From: Pseudomonadota bacterium
GTDB taxonomy: Bacteria; Pseudomonadota; Gammaproteobacteria; Burkholderiales; Burkholderiaceae_B
Assembly: GCA_023440825.1 (NCBI GenBank)
Contig: JAEXRL010000029.1
Coordinates: 1-64,000 of the forward strand
Direction of reading: 5' to 3'
DNA length: 64,000 nucleotides
Both the position numbers and the translations under genes were made by a program. Shown in pieces: positions 26,790 through 34,795 of this stretch. Every line of letters starts with the position of its first letter. Position 1 is the stretch's first letter. The notes beneath the pieces were generated by a model. That model was not told the origin of the DNA and ran no database searches. It saw nothing but the letters and a program-made list of their open reading frames with translations.

Positions 26790-28112
26790 TTAGTCAGCGC
26801 AATCGCGCGGTGTGATGCGTTTTTCTGTAGCGTAACGATCTGCCATTTCTTTGACCAAGGGGTCAACATATTGCTTATCGGACTGATACCAATCAGATAC
26901 CACTACAAATTTGCTGCCGTCCCATTGAGCAATACGTGCCCAATCGTCACCCATGTGATTGCTGCAACTGGTTTTCACCGGACGCATAATGCCTTCGAAG
27001 CCCAGCTCTTTTAGCTTTTCATCTGTCAGATCCAGATTTTCAAAGCCCCAACGCACTTGCTCAGGTGTCATCCGCTTGCCCTTGCCAAACTCTTCTTGGG
27101 CACGGCGTATGGCTTCAACCTGCAACATGGAAATCATCATGCCACGGGTGTGCGCCACTGTTCCCAGATAACGGCCGCGGTTCTCAGCACCTTTATCTTT
27201 GTCGTGCAGCAGCTCTTTTACCTGCTTATGTACATCGCCGTGCTCCGCACTGTTGTGAATGGTAATGCCCTTATAACCCTTGGCTGCCGCACCTAAGTCG
27301 CGTACGTCACTCTCGGACGCTGCCCACCAAATGCCATAAATTTTTTCACGTGGGTAACCCACAGCCTGCGCCTCGCGAATGGCGGTGGGCGTCATAATGC
27401 CCGCGCTCCACAGCAAGATGTAATCAGGACGACGCTGACGAATTTGCAACCATGTTGATTTTTGCTCTACGCCTGGCGCAGTGACCGGGTATAAATCTAG
27501 GGTAAAGCCTTGCTCTTTAGCACGAGCCTGCAATAACTGTATAGGCTCCTTGCCATAGGGAGAATCGTGATAGACCAAGGCAATGCGCTGATCCTTCAGC
27601 TTATCCTCACCCACCTGTTTAGTAATGTCCTGAATCATCACGTCGGCAGCGGTCCAGTATGTTCCTAGCAGTGGGAAGTTCCACTTAAAGACGCTGCCAT
27701 TAGCGGACTGTGATAAGCCATAACCCATGGTTTCAATCGGCACGCCGTCAACGATGGCTTTATCAGTCAGCGCAAAAGTAATGCCCGTGGACTGTGTATC
27801 AAAGCCTGAGGCTCCACCATGACGGCCTTTCATGCGCTCGTAACACTCTACGCCGCGATCCGTAGCATAAGCCGTCTCACACTCCTCAAATACCAGCTTG
27901 ACGCCGTTTACCCCGCCATCGCGCTCGTTAATCAAGTGCAGATAATCTTGCTTGCCATCTGCCCAGGGGATACCCAATGGCGCAAAAGCACCAGTTCGGT
28001 ACGCCAACAAGGGGATGTATTGAGTCTCTTCTGCCGCAAAGGCGGGGGCGACTGCCAGCCCAGCTGCGGTCACCGCTAAACCTGCGGCAAAAGCTTTTAA
28101 TGTCGTTTTCAT
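26790..28112 (-). CDS. livK: Liv-type ABC transporter receptor
   Basis: Periplasmic type I binding protein of 440 aa with a signal peptide (about 1-26, ending APAFA). AAGGAGG lies 9 bases before the ATG. It has the HAAT-family pattern (GVNGVKLVFEECETAYATDRGVECYERMK), but is longer than LivK/LivJ (~370 aa) and belongs with receptors found next to acyl-CoA ligases. The linkage suggests a carboxylic acid, possibly aromatic, as ligand rather than leucine. Ligand unproven. Confidence 0.88.
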   Translation of the reverse strand: MKTTLKAFAAGLAVTAAGLAVAPAFAAEETQYIPLLAYRTGAFAPLGIPWADGKQDYLHLINERDGGVNGVKLVFEECETAYATDRGVECYERMKGRHGGASGFDTQSTGITFALTDKAIVDGVPIETMGYGLSQSANGSVFKWNFPLLGTYWTAADVMIQDITKQVGEDKLKDQRIALVYHDSPYGKEPIQLLQARAKEQGFTLDLYPVTAPGVEQKSTWLQIRQRRPDYILLWSAGIMTPTAIREAQAVGYPREKIYGIWWAASESDVRDLGAAAKGYKGITIHNSAEHGDVHKQVKELLHDKDKGAENRGRYLGTVAHTRGMMISMLQVEAIRRAQEEFGKGKRMTPEQVRWGFENLDLTDEKLKELGFEGIMRPVKTSCSNHMGDDWARIAQWDGSKFVVVSDWYQSDKQYVDPLVKEMADRYATEKRITPRDCAD

Positions 28113-28192
28113 CTCCAGGTCCTCCTTAAGTCCCTTTTATCCAGATAAATCAGCGTTGTTGCTGTCTACCCTTACTTGTGTATCAAACAACC

Positions 28193-29257
28193 TTAATGTG
28201 GGAATGGCCACAAACGTAACTTCTCTTTAGCAATACTCCATAAGCGAGCCAGGCCATGGGGCTCTACAATCAGGAAAAACACGATCAAGGCACCAAACAC
28301 CATGTGCTCGATGTGCGATGCTGTATCGACACCCAAACGCACGCCCAGCATCTCGGGCACATTGGTTAAAAACACCGGCAACAAGACCATGAACGCGGCA
28401 CCAAAAAAACTGCCTACTATCGAACCCAGTCCGCCAATAATCACAATGAATAGCAGTTGCAATGAGCGGTTTAGATCGAAAGCCAGCGGCTCCCACGAGC
28501 CCAGGTGTATATAGGCCCACAAGGCTCCGGCCACTCCAATAATGAAAGAGCTCACCGCAAACGCGCTCAACTTGGCGTACACCGGACGTATACCAATCAC
28601 TTCAGCGGCCACGTCCATATCACGAATGGCCATCCACTGACGTCCTAAAGCACCACGTGTCAGGTTTTTGGCCAAAATAGCAAAGACAATCACAAAGCCC
28701 AGAACAAACAGATATTTTTGCAAAGGCGTTTGTACTGGCAAGCCAAAAAAACTGAGTGCAGGCACAGAAACGTTACCTGACGAGGAGTAATTAGTCAGAT
28801 AAGCCACCCGCAAAAAAGCCCAATCGACAAAGAACTGAGCCGCCAAAGTGGCCACGGCTAAATACAAGCCACGAATGCGCAAGCTAGGAATACCAAACGC
28901 TACCCCCACCAGCGTGGCAAAACACCCGCCTAATAATATTTGTAGCAGTAAAGGCAACTCTGGAATACGTACACCAAAGTTCCACGCGGCGTAGGCACCC
29001 ACGGCCATGAACGCACCAGAGCCTAGAGAAATTTGCCCACAGTAACCCACCAAAATATTCAAGCCTATGGCAGCGAGCGAGAGGATTAAAAAGGGGATAA
29101 GAATGGCCTGTAGCAAATAATTGGACGCTAGCATGGGCACCACGGCGATGGCAGCCACAACCAAGCCAATCACCACATATCTATCCTGGCGTATAGGGAA
29201 AATTTGTTGGTCAGCCCGATAACTGCTTTTGAACTGACCATTTTCACGATAAAACAT
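28193..29257 (-). CDS. livM: Liv-type ABC transporter permease (LivM)
   Basis: Inner-membrane subunit of 354 aa with about ten helices. It starts with a ~25-residue polar cytoplasmic extension, then shows LNILVGYCGQISLGSGAFMAVGAYAA and the ATPase-contact loop GRQWMAIRDMDVAAEVIGI. AAGGTAGGT precedes the ATG. It lies between LivH (51-base gap) and the receptor gene (80-base gap). Confidence 0.93.
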   Translation of the reverse strand: MFYRENGQFKSSYRADQQIFPIRQDRYVVIGLVVAAIAVVPMLASNYLLQAILIPFLILSLAAIGLNILVGYCGQISLGSGAFMAVGAYAAWNFGVRIPELPLLLQILLGGCFATLVGVAFGIPSLRIRGLYLAVATLAAQFFVDWAFLRVAYLTNYSSSGNVSVPALSFFGLPVQTPLQKYLFVLGFVIVFAILAKNLTRGALGRQWMAIRDMDVAAEVIGIRPVYAKLSAFAVSSFIIGVAGALWAYIHLGSWEPLAFDLNRSLQLLFIVIIGGLGSIVGSFFGAAFMVLLPVFLTNVPEMLGVRLGVDTASHIEHMVFGALIVFFLIVEPHGLARLWSIAKEKLRLWPFPH

Positions 29258-29308
29258 AATCTGTACCTACCTTCAATAATGCGATGGTCACAACCCAAGC
29301 GGTTTGCA

Positions 29309-30238
29309 TCAGACGCGATCAATGATTTTTTCGCCGAACAGACCTTGCGGACGGAACAACAGAAAGACCAGGGCCAACACATAGGCAAACCAGATTTCAA
29401 TACCGCCGCCCACAAACGGCCCCAGATACACTTCGGACAGTTTTTCGCCCACCCCGATAATGAGTCCACCCACAATCGCCCCCGGCACCGAGGTCAATCC
29501 GCCTAAAATGACCACAGGCAAAGCACGTAAAGCAGCAGTGGACAAGGTAAATTGCACCCCAAACTTTGAGCCCCAAATAATGCCCGCGACTAAAGCCACT
29601 AGACCGGCTACCGTCCAGACCACAATCCAAATTCGATTCAAGGGGATACCGATTGACTGCGCCGCCTGATGGTCATCAGCTACGGCGCGTAAGGCGCGCC
29701 CGGTAGAGGTATACTGAAAAAACATGGCTAACAACGCCACGAGCAAGGCAGCTACTACCGCTGAGCTTAGATCTTCCAGGTTCACCAAAATACCGCCCTC
29801 GAACATGCTATCGAGAATAAACACCGGATCCTTAGGCATGCCCACATTGATGGAGTACACCGAGCTGCCAAATATCATCTGCCCCATTCCATCCAGGAAG
29901 TAGCTGATGCCTATGGTGGCCATCAGTAAAGAGGTGGCCTCTTGGTTGACCAAATAGCGCAGCACCAAATGTTGGATCAGCACTGCAATGACCCACATCA
30001 ATAAAGCAGCCAGAATAAAAGCTAGGGTGTTACCCACAAAGCCTGGCTCTATGCCCAGCCATTGCGGTATCCATTCACCAAAGCGGGCCATGGCCAGTGC
30101 AGCCACTAAAACCATGGCGCCTTGCGCAAAGTTAAAAACCCCTGACGCCTTAAAAATGAGCACAAAGCCTAATGCAACCAGTGCATAAAGCATGCCGCTC
30201 ATTAATCCACCTAAAAATGTTTCCAGTAAAAAAGCCAT
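29309..30238 (-). CDS. livH: Liv-type ABC transporter permease (LivH)
   Basis: Inner-membrane subunit of 309 aa, about eight to nine helices, with the family start GLMSGMLYALVALGFVLIFKASGVFNFAQGAM and the coupling loop GRALRAVADDHQAAQSIGI. It forms the translocation pore with LivM. Twelve bases separate it from livG upstream. Confidence 0.94.
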   Translation of the reverse strand: MAFLLETFLGGLMSGMLYALVALGFVLIFKASGVFNFAQGAMVLVAALAMARFGEWIPQWLGIEPGFVGNTLAFILAALLMWVIAVLIQHLVLRYLVNQEATSLLMATIGISYFLDGMGQMIFGSSVYSINVGMPKDPVFILDSMFEGGILVNLEDLSSAVVAALLVALLAMFFQYTSTGRALRAVADDHQAAQSIGIPLNRIWIVVWTVAGLVALVAGIIWGSKFGVQFTLSTAALRALPVVILGGLTSVPGAIVGGLIIGVGEKLSEVYLGPFVGGGIEIWFAYVLALVFLLFRPQGLFGEKIIDRV

Positions 30239-30250
30239 AATGATTCTGCC

Positions 30251-31057
30251 TCAGGAGTCTTGCGCTGTGCCCAGATAGGCGCGGATCACTTCAGGGTTCT
30301 GACGTACCTCATCGGGCTCGCCATCACCAATTTTCTTGCCATAATCCAGCACCACCACACGATCGGAAATGTCCATCACTACACCCATATCGTGTTCAAT
30401 TAACACGATCGTGGTGCCATACTCCTCATTCACATCCAGAATGAAGCGGCACATATCCTGCTTTTCCTCTATGTTCATACCCGCCATAGGCTCATCCAAT
30501 AACAGGATGCTGGGCTCCATCGCTAAAGCACGACCTAAGTCGACGCGTTTTTGTAAGCCATAGGGCAAACGTCCCACCGGCGTTTTGCGATACGCCTGAA
30601 TTTCCAAAAAATCGATGATGCTCTCTACTATGGCGCGATTTTTGATCTCTTCCCGCTCCGCTTTGCCTAACCTAAATGCCTGCGCCAGTATGCCGCTGTG
30701 CATGTGTAAGGTGCGTCCGGTCATGATGTTATCGAGCACACTCATGCCCTTGAACAAGGCCAGATTCTGAAATGTACGCGCTATGCCCTGAGTAGCGGCC
30801 AAGCGCGGACTCATGCGTTGATGAGTCGCCCCGCGCAAGCTAATCTGGCCTTCTTGTGGGCTATACACGCCATTGATCACGTTAAGCATGGAGCTTTTGC
30901 CTGCTCCATTCGGCCCAATAATCGAGCGAATTTCGTGTTCACGCACATTAAAAGAAATATTACTCAGGGCTTTTACACCACCGAAAGCCAAGGAAATACC
31001 TTGCAGGTCAAGCACCACATCTCCCATGCGACGCGTTGGGGTAGCTACCTTGCTCAT
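30251..31057 (-). CDS. livG: Branched-chain-type ABC transporter ATPase (LivG)
   Basis: ATPase of 268 aa with Walker A GPNGAGKS (48-55) and Walker B ILLDEPMAGM. The signature loop reads LPYGLQKRV in place of LSGGQ, a variation usual in LivG proteins. The ATG overlaps the TGA of the upstream acyl-CoA synthetase gene by 4 bases, so ligase and transporter are translationally coupled. Confidence 0.94.
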   Translation of the reverse strand: MSKVATPTRRMGDVVLDLQGISLAFGGVKALSNISFNVREHEIRSIIGPNGAGKSSMLNVINGVYSPQEGQISLRGATHQRMSPRLAATQGIARTFQNLALFKGMSVLDNIMTGRTLHMHSGILAQAFRLGKAEREEIKNRAIVESIIDFLEIQAYRKTPVGRLPYGLQKRVDLGRALAMEPSILLLDEPMAGMNIEEKQDMCRFILDVNEEYGTTIVLIEHDMGVVMDISDRVVVLDYGKKIGDGEPDEVRQNPEVIRAYLGTAQDS

Positions 31058-33006
31058 GCTCTATCACCTATTTTCTCAATGCGTAAATCTGCTGCAATCA
31101 TGCCGGTGCGTCCATCCTCGAACCGAACTTCAGTTTCTATGTACTGACGCTCCTGGCCAGCGAATAACGCATCCACCAGCAAGGCGTATTTTTGCGCAAT
31201 AAAGCCACGTCTGACCTTGCGCGTACGGGTCAGCTCGTCGTCATCTGGATCTAGCTCTTTGTGCAAAATCAAAAAGCTATCAATTTGAGAGCTGGATAAT
31301 TTGGGATCCTGAGCCAGATCACGGTTTACCTGCTCCACGCAGTCACGAATCAGCTCATACACTTCACGCTTTCCCGCCAAATCGGTATAACCGGCATACG
31401 GTAAGTTGCGACGCTCCGCCCAGTTACCAACAGCCTCCAGGTCAATATTGATAAATACACACACCTGGGGCTGATCGGCACCAAACGCCACCGCCTCTTT
31501 GATAAATGGGAAAAACTTCAGTTTATTTTCTATGTACTTAGGTGCAAATAAACTGCCATCTGCTAATTTGCCTACGTCTTTCGCTCTATCAATGATTTTG
31601 AGCTGTCCGTCGGTATCTAAATAGCCTGCGTCGCCCGTGTGATACCAACCATCTTCGGTAAAGGACTCTTTAGTCGACTCCGGGTTACGGTAGTAGGATT
31701 TAAATAAGCCAGGACTACGAATCTGAATTTCACCGTTATCCGCCACACGAAGCTCCACGCCTTTAACGGGAGGGCCTACCGTGTCGGCACGCACATGACC
31801 GTCTTGCTGAACACAGACAAATACAGAGGTTTCTGTGGAACCATAAAGCTGCTTAAGGTTAATTCCAATAGAACGGTAAAAATCAAACAGGTCCGGGCCA
31901 ATGGCCTCACCCGCTGTATACGCCACGCGCACTCGGCTCATACCCAAAGCATTGCGCAAAGGAGCATAAATCAAGAGGTTGCCCAAGGCATACAGCGCTC
32001 GATGCCACGCGCTGACGCCGGACTCCCGGTTTAAAATCCGAACACCCACACGATGTGCCAGACTCATGCAGTGCTTATACATCCACCGTTTCAGGGCACT
32101 GGCATCCTCCATGCGTATCGTGACCTGTGTCAGCAGTCCCTCTAGCACGCGGGGGGGCGCAAAGTAATAACTAGGCCCGATGTCGTGCATATCGATCGCC
32201 ACCGTTTCTGGTGACTCGGGATGATTCACCGTAAAGCCTGTGACCAAAAACTGAGTATAGGAAAACATATTCTGGCCAATCCACGCAGGAGGCAAATACG
32301 CCAGTACTTCCTCCGCATCGGTGAGGTTTTCCATTTCCTGAATCGCCAAAGCGCGATCAATCAGAGCATGGTGTGTCAACACTACCCCTTTAGGCTTGCC
32401 AGTGGTGCCCGAGGTATAAAACATGGCTGCCGCATCATGAGGCTGTACTGCCTCGGCACGCGCCTGCAATTGAGCAGCATGCGTTTTGCTATAGTCGGCT
32501 CCACGTTCCAACAAGCGTTCGTAGGGCAGCACATGCTCTTGTGTGTAATTTCTTAGGCCACGCGGATCGTCATAAATAATGTAGCGTAATGCTTCACTAT
32601 CGTGCTCCACTTCCAGCAGCTTATCGACTTGCTCCTGATCTTCCACTACTGCGATAAAAATTTGCGCATCGTTCAAGACATGCAGCATCTCTTGAGCCAC
32701 CGCATCCTGGTATAAGGGAACAGGAATAGCACCTAGCATCTGACTGGCCATCATGGCCAAATACAGTCGTGGACGGTTCTCGCCAACGATGGCGACATGC
32801 TGCCCGACCTCCAGACCTAGGGTAGCCAAACCTGCGGCCAGCACAGTGGCTTCTTGATAGACCTGCTCCCAGGTCATGGTCTGCCATATCCCTAAGTCTT
32901 TTTCACGCATGGCAGGACGTGTTCCTCTGCGCTGGGCATGATATCTTATCAATGCCGGAAACGTTTCCGGCCTGCCCTGCAGCGTTCCTTGTTCACCCTG
33001 AATCAC
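31054..33006 (-). CDS. AMP-dependent acyl-CoA synthetase (long-chain FadD-like)
   Basis: Adenylate-forming ligase of 650 aa, first gene of the operon. The ATP loop is MFYTSGTTGKPKGV, followed by YGSTE (adenine site), GWYHTGDAGYLD and a C-terminal lid region KDVGKLADGSLFAPKYIENK, where the usual catalytic Lys region is recognisable. It resembles the long-chain branch more than benzoate ligases. Start codon is GTG with GGAGGT 6 bases upstream. Product could be the CoA thioester of whatever the Liv-type system imports. Confidence 0.88.
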   Translation of the reverse strand: MIQGEQGTLQGRPETFPALIRYHAQRRGTRPAMREKDLGIWQTMTWEQVYQEATVLAAGLATLGLEVGQHVAIVGENRPRLYLAMMASQMLGAIPVPLYQDAVAQEMLHVLNDAQIFIAVVEDQEQVDKLLEVEHDSEALRYIIYDDPRGLRNYTQEHVLPYERLLERGADYSKTHAAQLQARAEAVQPHDAAAMFYTSGTTGKPKGVVLTHHALIDRALAIQEMENLTDAEEVLAYLPPAWIGQNMFSYTQFLVTGFTVNHPESPETVAIDMHDIGPSYYFAPPRVLEGLLTQVTIRMEDASALKRWMYKHCMSLAHRVGVRILNRESGVSAWHRALYALGNLLIYAPLRNALGMSRVRVAYTAGEAIGPDLFDFYRSIGINLKQLYGSTETSVFVCVQQDGHVRADTVGPPVKGVELRVADNGEIQIRSPGLFKSYYRNPESTKESFTEDGWYHTGDAGYLDTDGQLKIIDRAKDVGKLADGSLFAPKYIENKLKFFPFIKEAVAFGADQPQVCVFINIDLEAVGNWAERRNLPYAGYTDLAGKREVYELIRDCVEQVNRDLAQDPKLSSSQIDSFLILHKELDPDDDELTRTRKVRRGFIAQKYALLVDALFAGQERQYIETEVRFEDGRTGMIAADLRIEKIGDRA

Positions 33007-33030
33007 AGCTCCACCTCCGGACTCATATTT

Positions 33031-33045
33031 ATCTCTAGCAGAGAT
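33031..33045. promoter_or_regulatory. Inverted repeat just upstream of the ligase/Liv operon
   Basis: Perfect 6-base arms ATCTCT and AGAGAT separated by AGC, 25-39 bases before the GTG start of the acyl-CoA synthetase gene. Position is suitable for a repressor site or leader hairpin; function is inferred. Confidence 0.35.
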
Positions 33046-33140
33046 ACTTCTAATCGTTAATAATTCGTGTTGTTTTCTATTTTTTTATGTTTTAAAAACC
33101 GACCTGTTAATTTAAGTTATCGACTGCCATAATGCTTAAC

Positions 33141-33156
33141 TGTCACCAACATGACA
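33141..33156. promoter_or_regulatory. CRP/FNR-like operator in the divergent region
   Basis: TGTCA-N6-TGACA, a perfect palindrome with the half-site length and 6-base spacing used by the Crp/Fnr family. It lies 29 bases upstream of the Crp-type regulator gene and 134 bases from the start of the ligase/Liv operon. A CATAAT hexamer at 33128-33133 could be a -10 element for the regulator, which would put this site over the transcription start and suggest autoregulation. Confidence 0.55.
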
Positions 33157-33184
33157 TTCATCCTTTTATTTAGGGTAAATCCTC

Positions 33185-33871
33185 ATGCAATTGATTGACG
33201 CTCTGAACACACGCGCAGCGTGGTTCAAGCTGCTTACCTCCGAACAGCAAGAACGAGTATTACGCGATACGATATTAACCACGTATCACGCCTCGACCAT
33301 CATTGAAAGCAAAGGCTATCAGGCCAGTGCTTGGATAGGTGTAATGTCAGGACTCATCAAAGTTTCTGTCGGTAACCCCGATGGGAAAATAGCTACCCTC
33401 ACTGGCGTTCCAGTGGGCGGCTGGATAGGTGAGGGATCATTACTGAAATGCGAAGAACGCAAATACGATGTCGTTTCTTTACGCGCTTCAATTATTGCGC
33501 GTTTACCTGCCAATACATTTAACTGGTTACTCGATCACAGTATTACGTTTAATCGATATTTATTACACCAGCTCAATGAAAGAGTGGCACAATTTATTGG
33601 TAAAGCCGAATACGATCGTCTGGCCAACCCAGATGCCCGCGTTGCACGTTGTCTGGCAGAGCTGTTCAATCCGCTACTCTACCCCGGCAAAGGCCCAAGG
33701 CTGGACATTACACAAGAAGAAATCGGCTACTTGGCGCGCGTTTCGCGTCAGCGTGCTAATCAGGCTCTACGCCAGCTTGAATCGGAAAAACTACTGAAAA
33801 TCGAATATGGTGCGGTGGAAGTTTTAGACTTGGAAAAACTCAAAAACTATGCGCACTGCAACAAGGAATAA
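33185..33871 (+). CDS. Crp/Fnr-family transcriptional regulator
   Basis: A 228-residue regulator with an N-terminal cyclic-nucleotide-type beta-roll (about 20-130), a dimerisation helix and a C-terminal winged helix with ITQEEIGYLARVSRQRANQALRQLE. There are no Fnr-type N-terminal cysteines, so oxygen sensing through an Fe-S cluster is unlikely; the ligand may be an acyl-CoA or other small molecule. It diverges from the ligase/Liv operon and is its likely regulator, probably through the palindrome at 33141-33156. Confidence 0.9.
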   Translation: MQLIDALNTRAAWFKLLTSEQQERVLRDTILTTYHASTIIESKGYQASAWIGVMSGLIKVSVGNPDGKIATLTGVPVGGWIGEGSLLKCEERKYDVVSLRASIIARLPANTFNWLLDHSITFNRYLLHQLNERVAQFIGKAEYDRLANPDARVARCLAELFNPLLYPGKGPRLDITQEEIGYLARVSRQRANQALRQLESEKLLKIEYGAVEVLDLEKLKNYAHCNKE

Positions 33872-33873
33872 GG

Positions 33874-34575
33874 CTAGGCGTATAAGCGGTCGCCAAACAA
33901 GGCAGAACCTACACGAACCTCCGTAGCCCCCTCAAGAATGGCTAGCTCCAGATCACCGCTCATGCCCATGGACAAGCGCGTGACCTCTTGGTGGCCACGG
34001 GCTTGCAACTGGTCACGCAGCTCACGTAAGTGCGCAAAGCAGGCGCGTACTTTAGCGGTCTGGGCATAGTTCCCAGCAACCGTCATTAAGCCCTTAACAC
34101 GCAGTTGCGAAAACTCCTGCAACTGATCGTACAACTCAAAAAGCTGAGCAGGTGCAACACCATGTTTACTGGGCTCCTCTGAGGTTTTCACCTGTATCAG
34201 CACATCCAGATGCCGCTCTTCCAACAGTAATCGCTGCTGTAAAGCCTGTGCCAAGCTTACTCTATCCAAAGACTGCACCTCGCTGGCATAACGAGCAGCC
34301 TCACGCGCTTTATTCGTTTGCAAGTGTCCTATCATGACCCACTGCAAATTGGCTGCGGCTAAGGCTTGAGATTTATCACGCAGGTCCTGCATACGATTCT
34401 CGGCAAAACGCGTTAAACCCAATGCCATCGCCTGCTGAACGCAAGGCACAGGAAAAGTTTTACTCACGGGCAAAAGACGAACCGAATCCAGCTCGCGCCC
34501 GGCCTGAGCGCATGCTTGCGCAATACGTTGCTGCACTGACTGCAGCCGCTGAGCCATCAGAGAATCGCTTGACAT
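33874..34575 (-). CDS. yggS: YggS/PLPBP family pyridoxal-phosphate homeostasis protein
   Basis: A 233-residue PLP-binding alanine-racemase-like barrel without known catalysis, involved in PLP and amino-acid balance. PLP lysine is in LLPVSKTFP; ENRMQDLRDKS, WVMIGHLQTNKAR and the phosphate-binding LSMGMSGDLELAI follow. Start at ATG 34575 rather than an upstream TTG. It is convergent with the Crp-type gene (2-base gap) and divergent from gdhA. The often adjacent proC or pilT genes are absent. Confidence 0.93.
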   Translation of the reverse strand: MSSDSLMAQRLQSVQQRIAQACAQAGRELDSVRLLPVSKTFPVPCVQQAMALGLTRFAENRMQDLRDKSQALAAANLQWVMIGHLQTNKAREAARYASEVQSLDRVSLAQALQQRLLLEERHLDVLIQVKTSEEPSKHGVAPAQLFELYDQLQEFSQLRVKGLMTVAGNYAQTAKVRACFAHLRELRDQLQARGHQEVTRLSMGMSGDLELAILEGATEVRVGSALFGDRLYA

Positions 34576-34702
34576 AGCAGAACCACTCAAAAAACAGAGG
34601 CTTACCCGTTTACCGGGGGATCTCCTATAGCATAACCGTTTGCAGATAGATAAGAAAATAACGAGATCATGGACGGACAGTGCCGATGCACGTCATAATT
34701 GG

Positions 34703-34790
34703 GGGTTGACACATCAGTGCGCGAGCCCTTTGGACTCGTGTTTTTTATTGGGTCGCCGGCCCAACGCTGGCCCGATTTTCAACCCAGAGG
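34703..34790 (+). promoter_or_regulatory. Structured leader RNA upstream of gdhA
   Basis: GGGTTGA (34703-34709) pairs perfectly with TCAACCC (34779-34785), which ends next to the gdhA Shine-Dalgarno GAGG (34787-34790). Inside lies a terminator-like hairpin (GCGCGAG-CC at 34719-34727 with GG-A-CTCGTGT at 34732-34741) followed by a T run to 34746, and a second hairpin around GGCC/GGCC (34758-34761, 34769-34772). The left terminator arm (34721-34728) can also pair with GGGTCGC (34750-34756), an antiterminator-like alternative. No upstream plus-strand gene needs terminating here, so control of gdhA is the natural reading. It matches no riboswitch class I recall. Confidence 0.5.
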
Positions 34791-34795
34791 AACGC

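Noticed and set aside
34706..34711. TTGACA in the gdhA leader as a -35 element
   Set aside because: No -10-like hexamer at the right distance; the bases take part in the closing helix of the proposed leader fold.
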